Shown here: in pieces, positions 1 to 8,443 of the stretch | Position numbering within the stretch: the first letter of the stretch is position 1 | How the letters are laid out: each line of letters opens with the position of its first letter | Source: Ralstonia pickettii | GTDB lineage: Bacteria > Pseudomonadota > Gammaproteobacteria > Burkholderiales > Burkholderiaceae | Direction: 5' to 3' | DNA: 35,033 bases | Assembly (NCBI RefSeq): GCF_000607165.1 | Contig: NZ_JFZG01000035.1 | Coordinates: forward strand, 1-35,033 | Made by a program: the position numbers and the translations under genes | The notes under the pieces: generated by a model | Told to the model about the DNA's origin: nothing | Seen by the model: only the letters and a program-made list of their open reading frames with translations | Databases searched by the model: none

Positions 1-68
1 TGTCCGCGTAGCGAAGATAATTAGAAAATAGCGAAGTAGATTAGAAAATATCGAAGTTTGGATTGGGT
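1..68 (+). repeat. Left terminal end with three tandem TnsB-type repeats
   Basis: After the 8-base tip come three repeats at exact 20-bp spacing: 9-28, 29-48 and a degenerate copy at 49-68. Copies 1 and 2 share TAGCGAAG and ATTAGAAAA and differ at only a few central bases. Copy 3 keeps TATCGAAG only. The tight tandem array resembles the dense overlapping TnsB sites of the Tn7 right end. Confidence 0.9.
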
Positions 69-146
69 GCTACCCAGCGAGAAGCCGCACTACAGAGCCA
101 TTCCCCTCACTTTTTCGGCTCTACGAAATGATGCGCCGCACCATTT

Positions 147-161
147 GATGCGCAGCGCATC
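147..161. promoter_or_regulatory. Perfect dyad GATGCGC-A-GCGCATC near the left end
   Basis: Seven-base arms around a single central base. A further GATGCGC lies upstream at 130-136. It could be an operator for a transposon-encoded regulator or an end-associated protein site. No function is established. Confidence 0.4.
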
Positions 162-300
162 CGCCCATCACGTCGTCCGACCACAACGTTCGCGGCTGCG
201 AACCAAGTCCAGTACTTCGCCGGATAGCCTCAGCCTACCTGGTGTTGTATGGTTCAAGAACGTGGTTACACGAGCCGCATCACACCTTTCATACCTCCAT

Positions 301-436
301 GGCTGCCAAAGACACCTGCCGTCACCAATCGACCCCAGCGGTCGATGTCGGCAGCCGCGCGTTCGCTCCGTCAGAGCGAACTCACTCGCGAATAGCTGAC
401 TGACCTCGGGCTTCTTCGGCTCCCGGCGTTGCCGGG
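301..436 (+). ncRNA. Hairpin-rich non-coding segment upstream of the AAA+ gene
   Basis: Four inverted repeats fall within 136 bases. An outer 7-bp stem (301-307 with 350-356) encloses a perfect 7-bp hairpin (328-334/340-346, loop CCAGC). An 8-bp hairpin follows (361-368/374-381, loop CGTCA), then a 6-bp hairpin CCCGGC-GTT-GCCGGG (422-436). A smaller hairpin lies upstream at 188-203. No convincing ORF with a ribosome site covers this stretch. It may be the structured 5' leader of the ATPase operon or an independent small RNA. This is inferred from pairing alone, and no known RNA family was recognised. Confidence 0.4.
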
Positions 437-484
437 TTCGATGGCTGCGGCTGCAAGCCATTGATTCGCGTATGGAGAATCATC

Positions 485-1705
485 ATGTCTGCTCCCCGGC
501 AACCTTCGGAGCACCCACCTGGATTTGTTCCTTTAGGGGATCTGTCCGAGCAGCGTAGTGCGGCGGCATGGCATCTGCTCATCCCCTCGAACACGCACAC
601 CGTCCTTGAGGCTGCCCGACAAGCCAAACTGGACCTTGCGGTGATAAAAGAAGATGAGCATGAATCCTCATCTGCTGGACCGGCTGTGGCGACGCCGGCA
701 GAAGTGGTTCCCGCTCCTCGCCGTGCTCGGCCCCGGCATATTCAGGTTTTTGGGCCTGAAGCGCTGGCGCTCGCCAACGAGCACATGCAAGGTGCAGACC
801 GCAGCCAGCGGCGGTGCGCCGAGACATTGTTGGAGCGAGCCGGGAGCAATGAGGGCTACCGCGCACTACCTCGTGTTCGATCTGCCCTGAAGAAGCTCGA
901 AACGGCGCGGAGCGTGTTCGGCAACCTGAGTGAGCCGATTGAGAAGCTCAGGATTGATCTCACGTTGAACAGTGCGATGCGGACAAAGGATTTCCGGATT
1001 CGGCCGATCCTGCTGACAGGACCACCAGGCATTGGAAAAACGCACTTTGCGCTGAAGTTGGCAGAGCTTCTGAATGTGCCAATGCGGAAGTGGTCCGCTG
1101 GAAGTGCCCAGGCAAGCTTCCAACTGACGGGCGGCGATAGCGCCTGGCACAGCGCTCGACCTGGGATGGTTATTGAGATGCTCGCCCGTGGCAGCTCGGC
1201 GACGCCTGTGCTCATCTTGGACGAAGTGGACAAGATTGGTAGCGATGTCCGCTACCCGGTAACTCCTGTACTGCTGGATCTACTTGAGTCCGAGACAGCA
1301 AGCACATTCCAAGACATGTTCTTGCATATGGCGTTTGACGCCAGTCGGATCATCTACGTCCTGACGGCCAATGATCTCAACGCTGTGCCTTCCCCGCTAT
1401 TGAGCCGCGTAGAGGTGTTTGACATCCCGGCACCTGAGCCCGAGCAGCGGTTGCTGCTTGTTTTGGCGGAGGTGCAGCGGCTGCAGCGTGCCACCGGCAA
1501 GCGCATTGAGTTGGACGCCAGCGCGGCAGAAGCCTTGGCAGGACGGAGCGACCTAGATCTGCGCGCAACACATCGTTTGGTCCAGGATGCTTTTGCGACT
1601 GCGATGGCATCAGGAAAGCACGTCGCCGCGCCCAAGATGCCGCGGCGCGCCGGGCGGCAGGCGATCGGCTTCGTGGCAGACCGACAATCTGGTGAGCGGG
1701 CCTAG
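485..1705 (+). CDS. AAA+ ATPase, Lon-like ATPase domain without protease
   Basis: A 406-aa protein from the ATG at 485, chosen over the in-frame TTG at 461 because a GGAG ribosome site lies 7 bases upstream. Walker A is GPPGIGKT, Walker B is LILDEVDK, and a sensor-1-like YVLTAND precedes an SRV arginine-finger-like segment. This is the layout of the ATPase part of Lon/ClpX-type AAA+ proteins. No Lon Ser-Lys protease domain follows, and the ~170-residue N-terminal region is not recognised. It probably remodels a protein or nucleic-acid complex. It leads a unit with a 75-aa protein and a metallophosphoesterase. Whether it serves transposition, defence or neither cannot be decided from sequence. 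Confidence 0.8.
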   Translation: MSAPRQPSEHPPGFVPLGDLSEQRSAAAWHLLIPSNTHTVLEAARQAKLDLAVIKEDEHESSSAGPAVATPAEVVPAPRRARPRHIQVFGPEALALANEHMQGADRSQRRCAETLLERAGSNEGYRALPRVRSALKKLETARSVFGNLSEPIEKLRIDLTLNSAMRTKDFRIRPILLTGPPGIGKTHFALKLAELLNVPMRKWSAGSAQASFQLTGGDSAWHSARPGMVIEMLARGSSATPVLILDEVDKIGSDVRYPVTPVLLDLLESETASTFQDMFLHMAFDASRIIYVLTANDLNAVPSPLLSRVEVFDIPAPEPEQRLLLVLAEVQRLQRATGKRIELDASAAEALAGRSDLDLRATHRLVQDAFATAMASGKHVAAPKMPRRAGRQAIGFVADRQSGERA

Positions 1706-1820
1706 GGGCAATGAATCACCATGCCCGCGACCTACGCTATTGCAATCGCCCTGTGGAGAGACGCGCTGCCGCGAAGGCGTGGACGGAGTAATCTGGGGGG
1801 CAGGACAAATGGAGCAAGCC

Positions 1821-2048
1821 ATGCCGGCAGACAAATTCGGCCGATTCATGACCAGCGATACATTTTTGACGCGCGCGGACGCGGCAGTTGCCGCGGCAGT
1901 ACGCCGCCTCGAAAAGCAAGGCATCGTACCGGCTTACATCCGACGCCAACCAGAGCCGCAGGCAAAATCTGAAGCGGCCCCAAGCGACATCCCTCCTGAT
2001 GTGAGCCAGGACGTCACGAGTAAGCATGAATCTCCTGGTTCTAAGTGA
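1821..2048 (+). CDS. Small hypothetical protein (75 aa)
   Basis: Start ATG at 1821 has a GGAG six bases upstream. An in-frame ATG at 1809 is the alternative. The N-terminal half looks helical (alanine-rich, TRADAAVAAAVRRLEKQ) and the C-terminal half is a polar, proline-rich tail that is probably disordered. The last 23 bases overlap the start of the metallophosphoesterase, which indicates translational coupling. I do not recognise the family. It may be an adaptor between the ATPase and the phosphoesterase, but this is inferred from position only. Confidence 0.6.
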   Translation: MPADKFGRFMTSDTFLTRADAAVAAAVRRLEKQGIVPAYIRRQPEPQAKSEAAPSDIPPDVSQDVTSKHESPGSK

Positions 2049-2802
2049 CCTGCACCTCGAATTCACTACCCTCGACATCGACACGACGGGCGCTGATGTC
2101 ATCGTGCTTGCTGGTGACATTCATATAGGCAAGCGAGGAATGCCTTGGATTGAAGCCCAGAGTCGTGGCCTGCCGGTCATCTATGTGCCTGGCAACCACG
2201 AGTTCTACAAAGGCGAGCACAGCAGAGTGCTGCGAGATCTGCGGGCGGCATGCGCGGCAACGTCGAACGTTCATCTCCTCGACATGGATAGATTCGTGAT
2301 CGGGGACGTAGAGTTCCTAGGTGCCACGCTCTGGACAGACTTCGCTTTGTACGGGGGTACAGAAGAAAACGTGCGTACCGCCGAAGGCTACGCTGGTCGA
2401 GGCATGTCCGACTTCACCGGGGCCATTCGTTTTGAATCGCACGGGGTGTTCAGAAAGTTGCAACCGCGGGATACGACACGGATGCACCACGTCGCGCGCG
2501 ACTGGCTCCGCACGGAACTAATGTCCCCTTCACAGCACAGGCGGGTGGTCGTTACCCATCACGCCCCTTCGGCCAAGAGTGTCTCGTCGCGCTATCAAGA
2601 TGATCCGCTGACGTCTGCATATGCCAGCCGCATGGATGATGTGGTCCAACTGGCCGATCTATGGATTCATGGCCATATGCACGACAGCTTCGACTACAGC
2701 GTCGGCGCATGTCGCGTTATATGCAATCCACGGGGATATGCACCGAAAGGACACCCAGCGGAAAATCAGGCCTTCAGTACTGGATTAGTGCTTGAGATAT
2801 AG
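2026..2802 (+). CDS. Calcineurin-like metallophosphoesterase
   Basis: A 258-aa protein with the full set of metallophosphoesterase metal-ligand motifs in order: LSDLHLE near the N-terminus (D-x-H), LAGDIH (GD), PGNHEFY (GNHE), VVTHHAPS and WIHGHMHD (GH-x-H). Members of this superfamily hydrolyse phosphomonoesters or diesters, including nucleotides and nucleic-acid ends, using two metal ions. Substrate cannot be assigned here. There is no signal peptide, so it is cytoplasmic. It is the last gene of the AAA+/small-protein/phosphoesterase unit, overlapping the upstream frame by 23 bases. Pairing of an AAA+ ATPase with a predicted phosphoesterase fits a nucleic-acid processing or defence module, which is inference. 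Confidence 0.85.
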   Translation: MNLLVLSDLHLEFTTLDIDTTGADVIVLAGDIHIGKRGMPWIEAQSRGLPVIYVPGNHEFYKGEHSRVLRDLRAACAATSNVHLLDMDRFVIGDVEFLGATLWTDFALYGGTEENVRTAEGYAGRGMSDFTGAIRFESHGVFRKLQPRDTTRMHHVARDWLRTELMSPSQHRRVVVTHHAPSAKSVSSRYQDDPLTSAYASRMDDVVQLADLWIHGHMHDSFDYSVGACRVICNPRGYAPKGHPAENQAFSTGLVLEI

Positions 2803-2973
2803 CCCCGTAACCCATCGTTGGGGAATCACACCGATTGGTAGGCACTCTTGCGGCGCCGCACATTACCTCGGGCGATGAGGCTACACGCGTGAAAGTCGCA
2901 TGCTGAGACACGGCACTAGCGTTGCTTTTCCCATGCTTGACTTCCGCGCGCACCTCTGGCCAAATAGCGCCCC

Positions 2974-4185
2974 ATGACCAGTAACGTGCGCCGAACTCCG
3001 TCCAATCTCATTGAAGGGGCATTCCATGCCCCTTCAGGCGCAGTCATATGGCTTGAATCTAGGAAACAACAGCTTGCCGCAGATATTGTTTCAGCCCACG
3101 CCGCCTGCACCAACGCTCTGACGTTCGGCAACAAGGACTTTGTCCGAGGATTGCATGTTGCTGCCCGCGGGCTTGGGGAGCGAATTGGATACAGTGGCAA
3201 GCTTGCGGCATTGTTCGAGCGCCACCGTCACTGGTTCAAAAACGGCCAGAACATCGATGTTCATGCAATAAAGCCCGCGCTCCGACTGGTGCAAACGACA
3301 GAGGAAGAGCAGCTGTGGACGTTGGCTCGTGCGTGCTGGTCCATGCCGTACTCGAAAGGATACGGCCGCAGGTTACGCTTCCTTGTAGTGGACGAAACCC
3401 ATGGCGGCCTGATTGGTATCCTGGGACTGCAATCCCCTCCGGCAGACCTTGCCTGCCGAGACACACTATTCGAGTTTCCCGCTGGTCGGAAACTCGAGCT
3501 GGTCAACCAAACGATGGACGCCTACACCATCGGCGCGATCCCGCCTTATAGCTTCCTGCTAGGAGGCAAGCTTTGCGCGGGACTACTCGCAGCGGACGCA
3601 ATCCGGGAGGCGTACTGGCTAAGATACGCGGCGAAGCGCACGACAATGCAACGCCAACAAATCCAGCAGCCGCTCGTAGCGATTACAACGACCAGCGCGT
3701 TTGGCAAGAGCGCGCAGTACAACCGCCTGCGATACGATAGCCGTCTGCTGGCGGAGCCGATTGGTTACACGAAGGGATTCGGGATGCTCCATTTGGAGCA
3801 TCTCTACGATCGCATGTGCGATTTGCTGGTAGCCCATGGACAGCTGACACCCAACGGATATGGAAACGGCCCCAAGGTTCGCTGGCAAAACGTTACCAAA
3901 GCGCTGATGTTGCTTGGGTTACCGCTGGACCTACTTGCACATGGCGTGCAACGTGAAGTCTATCTATTCAACCTAGTCAGCGACCTCCACTCTGGCATGG
4001 CAGGCGGTTCTTTCGGAGCCCCCCAAAGACTATCTGTGGATGAGTACTCGGATTACTGGAAGCAACGATGGGCAGTACCTCGATCCCACCGCTACCCAGA
4101 TTGGCGCGAAGTCGATGCACAAAATCTAGTGCGCGAGAAGGTCCAAGAATGGGACCTTCTCACAGCGCAAAAAAAACAGCGCTAA
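2974..4185 (+). CDS. DUF4338 / DruA-like protein
   Basis: A 403-aa protein of about the length of the Druantia type I protein DruA. The central DUF4338-type core is visible: RRLRFLVVDE, GLIGILGLQSPPADLACRD, then IGAIPPYSFLLGGKLCAGLLA and, further on, IGYTKGFGML. DruA is required for type I Druantia anti-phage activity, but its biochemical role is uncertain. None of the other Druantia genes, notably the very large DruE helicase, is present, so this is a solitary homologue. A strong hairpin lies at codons 13-21 and another in the last ~17 codons. The stop overlaps the convergent gene's stop by 4 bases. The start ATG at 2974 lacks a clear ribosome site. Confidence 0.75.
   Translation: MTSNVRRTPSNLIEGAFHAPSGAVIWLESRKQQLAADIVSAHAACTNALTFGNKDFVRGLHVAARGLGERIGYSGKLAALFERHRHWFKNGQNIDVHAIKPALRLVQTTEEEQLWTLARACWSMPYSKGYGRRLRFLVVDETHGGLIGILGLQSPPADLACRDTLFEFPAGRKLELVNQTMDAYTIGAIPPYSFLLGGKLCAGLLAADAIREAYWLRYAAKRTTMQRQQIQQPLVAITTTSAFGKSAQYNRLRYDSRLLAEPIGYTKGFGMLHLEHLYDRMCDLLVAHGQLTPNGYGNGPKVRWQNVTKALMLLGLPLDLLAHGVQREVYLFNLVSDLHSGMAGGSFGAPQRLSVDEYSDYWKQRWAVPRSHRYPDWREVDAQNLVREKVQEWDLLTAQKKQR
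3012..3036. repeat. Perfect 11-bp inverted repeat inside the 5' end of the DUF4338 gene
   Basis: Arms TGAAGGGGCAT (3012-3022) and ATGCCCCTTCA (3026-3036) are separated by TCC. With no T-run after it, it is not a classic terminator. It may be a translational hairpin or a structural end, as discussed in the findings. Confidence 0.6.
4135..4161. repeat. Perfect 10-bp inverted repeat at the 3' end of the DUF4338 gene
   Basis: GAGAAGGTCC (4135-4144) and GGACCTTCTC (4152-4161) flank a 7-base loop. A CAGCGC-A8-CAGCGC direct repeat follows. The hairpin is within the last coding segment, just before two convergent stops. It could end transcription from either side, although the poly-T that rightward termination needs is absent. 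Confidence 0.5.
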
Positions 4186-5399
4186 CAACTTGGACGTCTT
4201 TCACGTGACGTCTCAATTTTCGTTTCCAATTCCAGCTCGCCGATCTGTTGAAGTCGGCCAAGAACCCCTGCCAAGTCTTCGAAGTGCAATCGCCACAGCG
4301 TCCCAACGCCACTGGAGTACTTGCCAGCGTTGAACTGCTTTGGGCGCGCCCGCAGAACTGTGACCTCGTTACGCACCTGCAGCGCAAGTGCGACGCCAAC
4401 CGCCTGCAGTTTCGATCCCATGTGAATGAGCCAGACGTTCGATCCCGCGCTTTGATCAATCTGGCTGACCAGAGTGCCCAATGTCTGGCGATAGTCTCGC
4501 GTACTGCAAGTATGGTGGTTGCGCTCACATAGTGACGGAGCGGTCGTATCAGAAGGCTCCTTACCTACCATTACTGCCAGCTGACGATTTACGATTCGAC
4601 GCTGCAGATCCAATCGCCACCTCATGGAAGACGCGGGTGGCTCACCAAGGATCCAGAAGATGGATGACACTGGCGACACAAGTGGCTGATCGCTGATGTG
4701 AGCAAGGCAGCGCACCAACCGAGATGTGCGTAACGAGGGCAGCGCGATAACTCGATCAGGGCGATTCTCTGCGTTCAAACCAGGATACAGCTCGTTGACG
4801 TCCACATCGGAGACACCTTGCTCGGCAAACGAGCTGTCGTCACCATCCGACAAGGCTTCTTGGACCAACTCCTCGAGCCTCGATTCATATTCGAAGCGCG
4901 GAGGAGCATATTCCTCTGGCTCTGCGTAGACGATGTCGAGTACGAGTCGCGGTGCCTGTGGAATGAGCGTTGCAAGAACGGACAGGATCAACGTACTTGA
5001 TGCGCCGCTAATATCGAAAGCGACGCGAACTTTCTGTCGGCTTTGCCGAAGCTCCTGCAGCGCAGCTTGCACGGCGCATTGCACCTCATGCGGACTTTCG
5101 GCGCTGAAGGTGCGAATTTCGGAACAAAAACGCGACAGAGCCCCGCGGATGGCATCCCCATTACCCTCGTTGTCCTGAGTATTGATGTCGTAGCAACCTA
5201 GCAAGGCAATAGCCGCCCCACCCTGAGGTAAGCGCTCAGCGAACAATTGGGGGATAGCGGAAGCTCGATCCTCAAAACCAAGGGCACTAATTAGCAGATC
5301 GGGAGAAACCTCATCTCCATCCCACGGTTCAACTTCGGGAAGAGACACCTGTACATCGTCAAAGCAAATTCGTTTGACGAAAGCCTGCTTGTCAGTCAT
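4182..5399 (-). CDS. Unrecognised Rossmann-like protein paired with the kinase-ATPase
   Basis: A 405-aa protein from the ATG at 5399, which overlaps the upstream kinase-ATPase stop as ATGACTGA. The longer reading frame back to 5477 is rejected because of this coupling. Visible features are LLISALGFEDRAS near the N-terminus, a strand-turn AIALLGCYDINTQD, and VRVAFDISGASSTLILSVLA followed by LVLDIVYAEPEEYAP. Alternating hydrophobic strands and helices suggest a Rossmann-type nucleotide or ligand-binding fold. A second alpha/beta segment, SNVWLIHMGSKLQAVGVAL, follows. No nuclease, membrane or toxin motif is recognised. As the second gene of a tight pair it is likely the sensor or effector partner of the kinase-ATPase, which is inference. 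Confidence 0.65.
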   Translation of the reverse strand: MTDKQAFVKRICFDDVQVSLPEVEPWDGDEVSPDLLISALGFEDRASAIPQLFAERLPQGGAAIALLGCYDINTQDNEGNGDAIRGALSRFCSEIRTFSAESPHEVQCAVQAALQELRQSRQKVRVAFDISGASSTLILSVLATLIPQAPRLVLDIVYAEPEEYAPPRFEYESRLEELVQEALSDGDDSSFAEQGVSDVDVNELYPGLNAENRPDRVIALPSLRTSRLVRCLAHISDQPLVSPVSSIFWILGEPPASSMRWRLDLQRRIVNRQLAVMVGKEPSDTTAPSLCERNHHTCSTRDYRQTLGTLVSQIDQSAGSNVWLIHMGSKLQAVGVALALQVRNEVTVLRARPKQFNAGKYSSGVGTLWRLHFEDLAGVLGRLQQIGELELETKIETSRERRPSC

Positions 5400-8100
5400 C
5401 TGTATCCTCGAACAATTCCCCACTGAACCGATCCGCGCCGCTCTTGGTGGCATACGACATCCTTGCTCGATCCGCAAAACGCTCCGGAGCCGTCAGGAAT
5501 GTTTGCAGCTCCTCAATGTCGCGCACCCCTAGATAACTATCACGCTTGAGCGAAAGTCCGAATGCTGGATTGAATATTCGCCGCAACTCCCAACGCATAG
5601 TTTGCTTTGAAAGCCCCTCCTTGGCGCGACTGTCTTGTAGCTCAATAAAGATCGCTCGCCGGAGAAGCTCGCGCGCGAGAGATCCTAGCTCTGGGTCAAG
5701 ATCACGTAACAAGGCAATCGTCGATCTCGGTTCATCCTTGGTCATCTCCAGACGGTAAAGTCGATACGGCTCCTTCGCAGAGTTCAGTCGCCCCTTAACC
5801 ATCACGTCACGGACGGCCGCTCCGTACTGTCCAAGAATCTTGGCCATTAGCGCTCCGAATGGATGCAAACCATCCACGCGCTCCTTGAACGCCTTTGAGA
5901 TAGAAACGATCGCCTCGTGTTGAGCAGCCTTGGTAATGGGTGCCGTGGTATCGCGCTGCACGCTTCCCTTGACGAACATCTCACGAACGATCTGTAAAAC
6001 CGTGGCGGTATCGCCACTCCATAGCCGCCCAAGAGCGTGCAACCCATGATAGTAGTAGCGACGCCCCTGAGTACTGCCATGCTCGCGAATATAGCTGGCA
6101 AGCTGAACATCATCAGCATATGGTTCCGAAGATCCAATAAGCTTCTCTGCCCGCCCCGCCCAACCAGCTCTGCTCAGCCGTCGATCAATCAGGTTCGTCA
6201 CAAACCGTTTCGCAGCATGATCATCGACGTCCGCCAAAGCTCGGCTACCTGCGTCGATAGTGGTGAACTCGCGCGTCTCCTCTAGTGTGACCCCATCGAT
6301 ATCGCCCGGATCAAAACCGAACTTCTCGCAGGAAATCTTGAAGTAGTGAGTTGGAACGCGCTCAAAAATTATCTTATTAAGTATTCGTTGAATTTCTTCC
6401 TGCACTCGGTTTGACGAGTAGTCATCCAACAGGAATACCACTTGATGCCTCTTGAAGTAAGGGAAGACAGATCCCAACTTTCCAGTTAGATCAGCAAGGA
6501 ACGTATCCGGAAGATGATCGTTCCATTCGCCATCTCGAAGCAAAGTTCCATGGAGCTGAACCCGTAAGGCATCAAGGTCATCTGCGAAATGAAGGATGCG
6601 ACTGCGATTGGTCAGTCTTGCCGATTCAACGGGACGACTGAAGTACGACGAGATAAGTGCAACGATATTATCGAAACCAGCTTCATCTAGTCGAAAAGCG
6701 CGGTTCGCCACTGAATCGGCATAGGCCATACCAAGAGATTTTAGAAGCTCACGAGCAACTATCAATTGGAAGTAAGTTGCAATCTCATGCGCCCTCTGCT
6801 CAGCGCGCCCCTCCTTGCGAGCCAACCAGCTAAGGTTGTTTTGAAGATGTGCAGCGCAACTGATATATACCCCAAAAGAGTCAAAAGGGCTTGCACGTCC
6901 GCGTTCCGCATTCTGAGCACGTAAGCCCAAATGTGTTCTTACTGCAAGATAGCGGAATATCATTGACTTACCGCACCCGCGTGGACCAGTGAGCACGATA
7001 GGTTTACGCTCCTGGATGTCCTGCATCCACGGCAATGTTTCAACGAAAAGCTCCAGCAGCGTCGCGTCGTCGGCTAAATGCTCGGCCGAAATGGCCTCAA
7101 ACGGCTGGAACTTTGACTCATCAATCTCCACCTCTTCGAGTTCACGCTGAAGAACTTGCAACTCCTGGGCAATTTGGTTCTCAATCGGAAAATGCCTCGC
7201 CTGGTCCTCATCCACCAACTTTTCGATGAACTGCAGGAACCGGCGCATGAAGTGAGGGTGACTGGAGGCGACACGACGGTTCCGATGTAGACCGTTGTAA
7301 AGCTCCACCAATATCTGAACAAAACAGATTTTGTCGTCTCGGCTCTTGCTTGTAGTCTGATTGGATGGTTTTAGACTACCCAAATCGATAATTGATACTT
7401 CCAATCGATGCTCGTCATCAGCGAGCAGAGCCAATTCCGCTGGCACCTGAGAAATCATGACGTTGCCCACGTGCAGATCGTCATGTTTCAACTCAACCCG
7501 CTTGAGGTAGGTGATAGCTCGAAGCACCTGCATTGCTACACTGCAGACAAAATCGATCTCGAGCGAGTCCTCTTGGAGATACTGCTCCAAGGTCCTCCCC
7601 GTAACCCAGGGGGCTATAAAGCAAACAAAGTCTTCTTCGGCATCCGGCATACCCGGCGGCGGCGCAGAAAGGCCGACTGACATCGGGCAAACAAAGAGCG
7701 ATTTAGCTGGACGAAGTTTGGATGTATACAGCAGCTCTTGCTCGAGCCGTGGCTGCTTGTAGTCGCCGGGGACTGCAAGCTTGGCAGCAAACTCCTCATG
7801 GGTCGCCGGGTCGCGAACCCTCAAGACGAACCCCTTCCACCCGCGGCGTTTGTGCAAACCGTGCACACGCCCCTCCGCATCTCGATCCAGAACTTCATAG
7901 GTATGCGTTGACTGGCCATCGAGTGCTCGTACCGTCAACGTGGCAGGAATAATGGGAGCGCCATCTATCCAGTTGCGCTGTGCCTCACTAAGTGCGTCCA
8001 TTGTTTTGTTGCCTATGATCTGCGCTACGTCGACCATCGCCGAAGTTGCAATCGCCATCCCCACTACCGTACGGCCGGCACACGTAGGCCTGACCTGCAC
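5392..8100 (-). CDS. Protein-kinase-like domain fused to a P-loop ATPase (902 aa)
   Basis: The N-terminal ~300 residues carry a protein-kinase-like fold: AAKLAV with candidate Lys107, a catalytic-loop variant KHDDLHVGNV (~205-214) and IDLGS (~238-242) in place of DFG. A second module has Walker A GPRGCGKS (~372-379) and Walker B VVFLLDDY (~554-561), resembling ORC/STAND-type ATPases, followed by ~300 mostly helical residues. No membrane segment is seen. The GTG start at 8100 has GAGGGG six bases upstream. The stop overlaps the next gene's start. Kinase and STAND-like ATPase fusions occur in prokaryotic conflict systems, so an anti-phage role is plausible but unproven. GC looks lower than in the metal island. 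Confidence 0.8.
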   Translation of the reverse strand: MQVRPTCAGRTVVGMAIATSAMVDVAQIIGNKTMDALSEAQRNWIDGAPIIPATLTVRALDGQSTHTYEVLDRDAEGRVHGLHKRRGWKGFVLRVRDPATHEEFAAKLAVPGDYKQPRLEQELLYTSKLRPAKSLFVCPMSVGLSAPPPGMPDAEEDFVCFIAPWVTGRTLEQYLQEDSLEIDFVCSVAMQVLRAITYLKRVELKHDDLHVGNVMISQVPAELALLADDEHRLEVSIIDLGSLKPSNQTTSKSRDDKICFVQILVELYNGLHRNRRVASSHPHFMRRFLQFIEKLVDEDQARHFPIENQIAQELQVLQRELEEVEIDESKFQPFEAISAEHLADDATLLELFVETLPWMQDIQERKPIVLTGPRGCGKSMIFRYLAVRTHLGLRAQNAERGRASPFDSFGVYISCAAHLQNNLSWLARKEGRAEQRAHEIATYFQLIVARELLKSLGMAYADSVANRAFRLDEAGFDNIVALISSYFSRPVESARLTNRSRILHFADDLDALRVQLHGTLLRDGEWNDHLPDTFLADLTGKLGSVFPYFKRHQVVFLLDDYSSNRVQEEIQRILNKIIFERVPTHYFKISCEKFGFDPGDIDGVTLEETREFTTIDAGSRALADVDDHAAKRFVTNLIDRRLSRAGWAGRAEKLIGSSEPYADDVQLASYIREHGSTQGRRYYYHGLHALGRLWSGDTATVLQIVREMFVKGSVQRDTTAPITKAAQHEAIVSISKAFKERVDGLHPFGALMAKILGQYGAAVRDVMVKGRLNSAKEPYRLYRLEMTKDEPRSTIALLRDLDPELGSLARELLRRAIFIELQDSRAKEGLSKQTMRWELRRIFNPAFGLSLKRDSYLGVRDIEELQTFLTAPERFADRARMSYATKSGADRFSGELFEDTDD

Positions 8101-8443
8101 GATATCCCCTCGACCATTTCTCAGAACCCTAAGATTCTTGGCTGAGGAGTGTACCCTCAGACGGTTAGATAGCTCAGTGATCTAGCCCCCCCCAATTAGA
8201 GGGATATTTAATCTCATACATCACTGGATTGGCGCAGATACCTCCCATACTGGGCTCCAAGAAAATTTGGCAACCACAATTAAAATACTCTTACACCTGA
8301 TATAGATATCTCGGAATTCGCCTCCCTTCGGGCGAGGGGTGCGGCAAGCGAATTCGCCGCCGTTAAATGTACGTTGGGCATCGCGGCAACCCACGAACGG
8401 CCCGCGTGCATTTTCGATTCGTACCCGCAAATCAGATTGACTT
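8101..8443. other. Divergent intergenic region, no gene seen
   Basis: This 343-base gap lies between the leftward kinase-ATPase and the rightward membrane-protein gene. It holds a run of eight C at about 8186-8193 and an AT-rich patch at about 8190-8310, likely containing both promoters. No hexamer pair is good enough to call. No RNA gene was recognised. Confidence 0.5.

Noticed and set aside
2937-2966. Promoter TTGACT ... CAAATA before the DUF4338 gene
   Set aside because: The -35 is good, but the -10 matches the consensus at only two positions and the spacer is 18 bases.
2974-8100. A full Druantia system
   Set aside because: Only a DruA-like protein is present. There is no DruE helicase or other Druantia component, and the kinase-ATPase pair is not part of any Druantia type.
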